Below are positions 58,912 to 64,000 of a stretch of DNA of 64,000 bases, piece by piece. This DNA is from Isotricha intestinalis (Eukaryota > Ciliophora > Litostomatea > Vestibuliferida > Isotrichidae). The stretch spans positions 1 through 64,000 of the forward strand of contig JAJJLU010003500.1 in the NCBI GenBank assembly GCA_023807065.1, written 5' to 3'. Every line of letters begins with the position of its first letter. Positions within the stretch are counted from its first letter, which is position 1. The notes below the pieces were generated by a model. That model worked only from the letters and a program-made list of their open reading frames with translations. It was not told the origin of the DNA and did no database searches. The position numbers were made by a program, and so were the translations under genes.

Positions 58912-60330
58912 TTAAGAAAGAAAAGAAAAATCAGTATTATAAGATTGTCTTTGAAGAATTAATTTTTCCATATCTGAAATTTCATTTTTTATATTATCAT
59001 CATGAGTATTATTATTATTAATATAATTATTATTATCATTATTATCAAGATTAAAATATTTATTCTTATTATAATTATTTTCTTCTTCTCTTTGAGGACT
59101 ATTTTTAACTGTATTTCCTTCATATTCTTCTTCTTTAATAATTCCTAAAGTTTTTAAATCGGAATTTGGCATTGTTATATTAATACTTCTTGGATTCTTA
59201 TAAATATTAGCATTATTATTCGTTTTATTTTGATTTATTTGATATTCTGATATTAAAGAATTAGTTTTTTTTGTAATATCATTAATATAATTTAAATCAT
59301 TTTTAAAGTTATATTTTTTAAATTTTGATTTATCTGTATAATATCTTTTATTTTCTTCATTATTAATTTTACTTAATTCATTATTAAGTTGAGCTGGTGT
59401 TGTTGGAGTTGAATTATATTTTCTAATTGAAATTTTTGGTAATTTTATTGTTTCTTGAACTTCTATTTTTTTTATAATACTGTTTTTATTTCTAATTAAC
59501 GGAAGAGGAGTTAATGATTTATTATTTGTTTTCTCCAAAGATTTTGAAGATATATTAATTGCATTAGATTGTGAATTTTGATTTTTATTCTCATTTGATA
59601 ATCGTTTTGTCTTAATATTTTGATTTAGTTTCCTATTTTGATTTATATTTATTTCATTATTCAATTCATTGTTTTTTTTGTCTTTTTGATTATCATTGGT
59701 GATAATTGCTTTTTTATTCTTTGTATTTTGATTATTATTATTATAATTAAGACTTAATTTAATATTTTGCTTTTTTGAAGAATAAACTTCTATTTTTTTT
59801 ATTACAGATGTTTTTGAATAATCTTTTTTTTCAGGATTTCTTGTTGAAAAAGATTTTACAATTTTAATGTAATGATTATCTTTATTATTATTATTATTAT
59901 TTATAATATTAATTTTATTCATTGAATCTAAATCTTGATTTTTATTTATTTTTATATTTTCTTTCTTGTTATTATTCTTTTCTGTTTTTAAAGTATTTGA
60001 AATATTAATCTTAATTTTGGAAATTGATTTAATAGGACTAGTTGTAAAATTTCTAGAAACAAGATTTTGAGCATTTAATTTAATTTTATCATTTTTACTT
60101 TTAATATTATTTTCTGACTTATCTCTGAAAAATTCTGTATTTTTGCTCATATCATTCTTTCTCTCAAAAGAATTAACATAAATATTATTTTCATTATTAT
60201 TTTTTTTAAGTTTTTTTTTATTAGATTTATTAATTTCAAAATGGGCAGATTTCATTATTCCAATAATACCATCTTTTCCAATATATTCAACTTGGTCTTT
60301 ATATTTATTTAAAAATTCATTATTTTCCAT
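58912..60330 (-). CDS. low-complexity Asn/Lys/Thr-rich protein, unknown
   Basis: This 472-residue protein is mostly disordered. Only the N terminus looks structured (MENNEFLNKYKDQVEYIGKD, then GIIGIMKSAHFEI). Poly-Asn codon runs occur near 59880-59895 and 58995-59045. A Pro-containing motif (PLPLIRNKNSIIKKIEVQET) and STPTTPAQLNNELSK suggest phosphorylation or binding sites. The end reads ILQRQSYNTDFSFLS. I recognise no domain. The gene is long, continuous and ATG-started, so it is probably real. Confidence 0.55.
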   Translation of the reverse strand: MENNEFLNKYKDQVEYIGKDGIIGIMKSAHFEINKSNKKKLKKNNNENNIYVNSFERKNDMSKNTEFFRDKSENNIKSKNDKIKLNAQNLVSRNFTTSPIKSISKIKINISNTLKTEKNNNKKENIKINKNQDLDSMNKINIINNNNNNKDNHYIKIVKSFSTRNPEKKDYSKTSVIKKIEVYSSKKQNIKLSLNYNNNNQNTKNKKAIITNDNQKDKKNNELNNEININQNRKLNQNIKTKRLSNENKNQNSQSNAINISSKSLEKTNNKSLTPLPLIRNKNSIIKKIEVQETIKLPKISIRKYNSTPTTPAQLNNELSKINNEENKRYYTDKSKFKKYNFKNDLNYINDITKKTNSLISEYQINQNKTNNNANIYKNPRSINITMPNSDLKTLGIIKEEEYEGNTVKNSPQREEENNYNKNKYFNLDNNDNNNYINNNNTHDDNIKNEISDMEKLILQRQSYNTDFSFLS

Positions 60331-60532
60331 TTTTTTTAAACGTTTTAAACAAATTAAATATTTATAAATTATTCTATAAAAAAAATTCTAATAATTCCAA
60401 AAATAATAATTTTTTTAAAGTTTCTCTTCCTGATTTATAATATAAAACATTATTAATAAAAAATTCATTTCTTTTATAAAAAATAACAATAACATTGTTG
60501 ATTTATCAAATTCACTAAAAAATAGTAATTAA

Positions 60533-60612
60533 AAAGCAATTTTTTTATATGACAAGAGAATATCTGTTCCATTAAAAAATGAGGATATAGAAATATTGAA
60601 TAAAAGAAAATG
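60533..60612 (+). pseudogene. short coding-like relic in the 60.3-60.85 kb gap
   Basis: A plus-strand frame reads AIFLYDKRISVPLKNEDIEI then LNKRK before TGA. Sequence on both sides is AT-rich with frequent stops. It is probably the last legible piece of a dead gene. Nothing else is visible between 60331 and 60852. Confidence 0.25.
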
Positions 60613-60852
60613 ATAAATAAAAAACAATATTCTTTGACCAATTAAAATTAATAAACTTAATTAGATATTCACAAAATAAATATTTATTAATCAAATATTA
60701 TTTTATGTATTTTTAAACAATTTTTTAACAATCTAAAAAAATTAATGAATTAGAAATGAGGCAATTGTAGTTAAGGATTATATACTTTTTACAATTTTAT
60801 ATTTAATTTACTTTTCTTATATATTTATTTAAATATATTTATTAGTTTTTAA

Positions 60853-61707
60853 TTAATGTTTTGACGATAAATATTGTTTAATAAATTTATCTTCTTCATT
60901 TTCATTAGAGTCAAAAATATTTAGTAATTTACCATATTTTTCTTTTAATTGTGAAATTTGTTCAATTAAAAAATCAATTTGATTATATTTTTCTGTTTGA
61001 ATACTCATTTCTTTTATGACATCAATATTATCTTGTTGAATTTTTCTAAAATTTTCTTTTATTTCATTGATTGAATATTCATTTTCTTCTACAATTTTAT
61101 TTAAATCTTCAATGACATTTAAAATATTATTTAATTTATTTTCAATTTGAATATTATTTGAACTTAATTTTTCTTTTATTAATCCATCAATAACTAAATC
61201 ATTATTTTTAATTATATTATTAAATTCATTTATTTTTTCATTTATTATTTTTTCTTTCTCTTTTATAAATGTAACATTATAAGAAAAATTATTAAAATTT
61301 TTATTTAGTCTTTTGTTATTATTTATTCCAGAATTATTTTGAATTCCTAAAGTATTATTTATTATTTCAATTTTTTTCCCCATTTCTTCAATTTTTGAAT
61401 CATCGATTTTTTTTTGTAAATTTTGAACTTGACTATTTAAAATATTAATAGATTCATTATTAGAAATTTGAAAATCATTATTTTTTTCTTCTTCTTTTAA
61501 ATGAATAAATTCATCTAAATATTTAAGCATTTTTTCTAATGTTTCTACTCTATTTTCTAAACTTATAATTCTTAAATCATTAGAAACTGAATTATTACTG
61601 TTTTGATAATTGTTTTTTGAATATAAATTATCCATATTCATTCTCATTTCATTTAAATAAGGATTATCATATTGTTGATATGTAAATTTTTTATTTGAAA
61701 AATTCAT
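60853..61707 (-). CDS. coiled-coil protein, unknown
   Basis: In this 284-residue protein a ~45-residue Asn/Tyr-rich head (MNFSNKKFTYQQYDNPYLNE) is followed by several coiled-coil stretches: ENRVETLEKMLKYLDEFIHL, LNSQVQNLQKKIDDSKIEEM, ENKLNNILNVIEDLNKIVEE and QIDFLIEQISQLKEKYGKLL. There is no signal peptide. Structural or basal-body roles are common for such proteins; none is shown here. It is divergent from the next gene across 134 bp. Confidence 0.65.
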   Translation of the reverse strand: MNFSNKKFTYQQYDNPYLNEMRMNMDNLYSKNNYQNSNNSVSNDLRIISLENRVETLEKMLKYLDEFIHLKEEEKNNDFQISNNESINILNSQVQNLQKKIDDSKIEEMGKKIEIINNTLGIQNNSGINNNKRLNKNFNNFSYNVTFIKEKEKIINEKINEFNNIIKNNDLVIDGLIKEKLSSNNIQIENKLNNILNVIEDLNKIVEENEYSINEIKENFRKIQQDNIDVIKEMSIQTEKYNQIDFLIEQISQLKEKYGKLLNIFDSNENEEDKFIKQYLSSKH

Positions 61708-61841
61708 ATTTTTATTTATTAAATTAATAAAATATTATCTTAGATATAAAAAATTTAAATTTAAATTTTTGATATTTAAAAACTTAATATTAATTCAAAT
61801 ATTTGTCTATAAACAATTTTAATTAAAATAATATAAAACAA

Positions 61842-63245
61842 ATGCTCTCTTCTTTAGTAAAAGACAATTTATTAGATGACCAAGAAAACAGGGAAAAAAT
61901 TCAAAAAGTTTTAAATAAAATTTATGAGTTATTAACAAATAAAAAATCAAAAAAAGATGAAGCTTTAAATTTACTAGATGACTTAATATATGAAAAAATT
62001 AATTTGGAAGAAATTCCACAATCGTTAAATTTACAAGGATGTTTAATAATGACTTTTTCTAAATTTTGGATGATTATAATTTTATCCAGTCTTAATCAAA
62101 TGAAATTTAAAGATGATAAAATTAAAAAATTAATTGAATTAGTTAATATTTCATTTTACCAAGATTTAAATGAGAGAAATGAATATAAAAGTTTCTTTGA
62201 AGATTTATGTGAAGAATTGATTAGTGATAAAATTGCTTTTGATGCAATAAATTTAAATAATCATTTAAAAAATAAATTAAAAAACAAAAATGATCATCTT
62301 GAAATAAAGAAACATTATATTTATTTATTAAATAAACCTTATTGTTTTCAAAATGAATTTAATTCAGAAAAAAAATTTGATGAAAAGAATAAAAATGAAG
62401 ATGAAAATAATAAAAATGAAACAATAAATACTATTAAGGAAATATCAAAAAAAATTAATAAAAAGAAAAAAGACAATAATAAATCAAAAGAAAATAATAA
62501 TTCAAGTGAAGAAGAAATAGAAAGTAAAAAAACAAATATAGAATCAGTAAATGATGAAATAGAATTTAATAAAAGTAAAAAAAATAAATATTCCAAAAAA
62601 ACAAATGAAGAAAATAAATCTGGTAGTTTAGAAAAGAGAAATAAAATTAAAAAAAAGAAACCAAAAAAAATATATAAATTTACTGGTTCAGGTATTTCAA
62701 TAATAAATAAAAAGAATTTAAATGTTTCTGAAGACTCAAAATTAAATTTATCTAAGATTAGTATTAATAAAAATGAAAAAAAGAAGAAAGAAAAAAAAAG
62801 AAGAAGCTTAACTCAACCAAAAAATAAAAAAAAAAATCAAAAATCAAAAGCAATAAAAACACTAAAAAAAAATAATAAAAAATCAACTAAAAAATCATCT
62901 AAAAAAACAAATGACGGATATGAAAGTTTAGATATATCAAATATAAGAAAATCTTTAAAAGATAAAAAATTTTCTTTATCAAATGAATTAGATGATAGTT
63001 TTTTAAAAGAATTATATGAAGATAATGTCAAAAAGTCAACAACAAAAATCAAAAAAAAAAATAAAGGTAAAAAAAAATTGAATGTTGAAGATGAATTCGG
63101 TGAATATGATGATAATGATGATTTAAATTATGATTTATCTAATTCTATTGATTATGGAAATTATATTGATATTGATTCAGATCAAATGAAAAAGTTATTA
63201 AATCATTCTTTTTCAGATGATTTTAATTCTTCGAAAGAAATATAA
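61842..63245 (+). CDS. protein with helical N-terminal domain and Lys/Ser-rich basic tail
   Basis: In this 467-residue protein residues 1-170 form an all-helical, well-composed domain (NREKIQKVLNKIYELLTNKK; CLIMTFSKFWMIIILSSLNQ; FFEDLCEELISDKIAFDAIN). From ~175 onward it is a highly charged low-complexity region, with KKxK and KSTKKSSKKTND-like runs and acidic patches near the C terminus (FGEYDDNDDLNYDLSNSIDY). The basic part suggests nuclear or nucleic-acid/microtubule contact. No family is recognised. Confidence 0.6.
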   Translation: MLSSLVKDNLLDDQENREKIQKVLNKIYELLTNKKSKKDEALNLLDDLIYEKINLEEIPQSLNLQGCLIMTFSKFWMIIILSSLNQMKFKDDKIKKLIELVNISFYQDLNERNEYKSFFEDLCEELISDKIAFDAINLNNHLKNKLKNKNDHLEIKKHYIYLLNKPYCFQNEFNSEKKFDEKNKNEDENNKNETINTIKEISKKINKKKKDNNKSKENNNSSEEEIESKKTNIESVNDEIEFNKSKKNKYSKKTNEENKSGSLEKRNKIKKKKPKKIYKFTGSGISIINKKNLNVSEDSKLNLSKISINKNEKKKKEKKRRSLTQPKNKKKNQKSKAIKTLKKNNKKSTKKSSKKTNDGYESLDISNIRKSLKDKKFSLSNELDDSFLKELYEDNVKKSTTKIKKKNKGKKKLNVEDEFGEYDDNDDLNYDLSNSIDYGNYIDIDSDQMKKLLNHSFSDDFNSSKEI

Positions 63246-63426
63246 AGTAACAAGTAAAAATAATTTCATAGTATTAATTAACATTATGAATTATTCTAAA
63301 TATTTTTTTCCCAAAATTTTATTTTATAAATAAATTTTATATATTAATATAATAAAATAAACTATTCAATAAATTAATAACATAATTAAACAACCTTTTT
63401 TATTAATAAAAATAATAAATTTATAA

Positions 63427-64000
63427 TTATATAAATAATTTTTTTTGAAATAATTTTTTTTCATTTTGTAAACCATGATTTCTTTGATAAAAAATATTTC
63501 TTAAAAATTCTTTTCTATAAGGATTATATACTCTTTCAGAGAGAGGCTTTAATTCAGAATTATCAGGACTTAAACTAAATATTCTTTTAGGCACATTAAA
63601 ATTTAATTTAGGGAAAAAAAGTTTAGTATTTTTAACAGGAGAAAAATTATTTTTTTCATTTTCTTCAATATTAATATCTGAAGGATCTTTTAATTGAATT
63701 TCATCACCAAATTTTTTATTTATTTCAGTTTTATTAAATTTAATTTCTGACATATTTGAATTTGATTTATATATTTTTTTTACATTGTTTAATTTAATAA
63801 AAATCCTGTTTTTCATTGAAGGAGATAAATTTATTTTATTTTTCATAAAATTTTTTTTTGAATCTTCTCCAGAAGTTAAATAAAATTGACTACTTTGACC
63901 TTTTTTATTTAAACTTAAATTATTTAATTCTTCTAATTTTTTTCTTTTTTCTAAATAATTTTTAGAGTTACTTCTTGATAATAAATTAAAAACAGAATCA
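63427..64000 (-). CDS. partial gene, 5' end beyond the window, unknown
   Basis: The frame ending at 63427 stays open through the last base of the window. An internal Met at 63846 is not the start, because in-frame codons continue upstream (DSVFNLLSRSNSKNYLEKRK, then KLEELNNLSLNKKGQSSQFY). At least 191 codons are visible. The product is basic and Asn/Ser/Lys-rich. A C-terminal part looks more ordered (RIFSLSPDNSELKPLSERVY, then NPYRKEFLRNIFYQRN). No family is recognised. Confidence 0.6.
   Translation of the reverse strand, partial: DSVFNLLSRSNSKNYLEKRKKLEELNNLSLNKKGQSSQFYLTSGEDSKKNFMKNKINLSPSMKNRIFIKLNNVKKIYKSNSNMSEIKFNKTEINKKFGDEIQLKDPSDINIEENEKNNFSPVKNTKLFFPKLNFNVPKRIFSLSPDNSELKPLSERVYNPYRKEFLRNIFYQRNHGLQNEKKLFQKKLFI

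Overview
This window is nuclear DNA from a very AT-rich unicellular eukaryote. By eye only about one base in five is G or C. It is gene dense, with roughly 44 protein genes on both strands and gaps often under 150 bp. The genes use the standard code with all three stops: mostly TAA, TAG at several genes, and TGA at the genes ending at 8626, 29885, 34963 and 54417. Introns are few and tiny. I found eight, of 28-55 nt, all GTA...TAG and all near the 5' end of the gene. A SHIPPO/PGP-repeat protein, a STIL/Ana2-like centriole factor and many coiled-coil proteins point to a centriole- and cilium-bearing protist. Ciliates with the standard code fit the style best (TauE/SafE protein with N-terminal cysteines, ciliate-like FHA, large CNG/EAG-type K+ channel), but the sequence does not fix the taxon. 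I see no prokaryotic operons, rRNA, tRNA, CRISPR array or intact mobile element.

Layout. 0-11 kb: a decayed RBR ubiquitin-ligase relic, a CPHC thioredoxin-fold membrane protein, a two-intron gene, a gene relic, a Ulp1-like protein, a multi-span membrane protein, a SHIPPO protein, coiled coils, a Tul1/Dsc1-like RING ligase, and TIP41. 11-24.5 kb: another relic, a secreted repeat protein, a CaaX protein, an SDR enzyme lacking its catalytic Tyr, a PARN-like deadenylase, a U-box protein, a leucine-rich protein, a kelch protein and a TauE/SafE transporter. 24.5-40 kb: a PPP4R4-like HEAT protein, a coiled coil whose first exon is only ATG, a Rab GTPase, the K+ channel, a WDR48-like protein, TRM112 and a vWA-like protein, then a relic-bearing gap. 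40-53 kb: phospholipid scramblase, a Use1-like SNARE, an FHA protein, a CCCH protein, the STIL-like protein and MCM5. 53-64 kb: a Mei2-type RRM, a TFIIS-N domain protein, bZIP, and several Lys/Asn-rich proteins without recognised domains.

Functional themes are RNA turnover and RNA binding (PARN-like, Mei2-like, CCCH, TRM112), ubiquitin pathways (Tul1-like, U-box, WDR48-like), PP2A-family phosphatase control (TIP41, PPP4R4), membrane traffic (Rab, Use1, scramblase), replication (MCM5) and the centriole/cilium. The clustering is not operonic. The most notable observations are the STIL homologue revealed by one 37-nt intron, a ~540 bp GC-rich block confined to the AAA+ core of MCM5, the ATG-only exon, and a series of decaying gene relics in the longer gaps.
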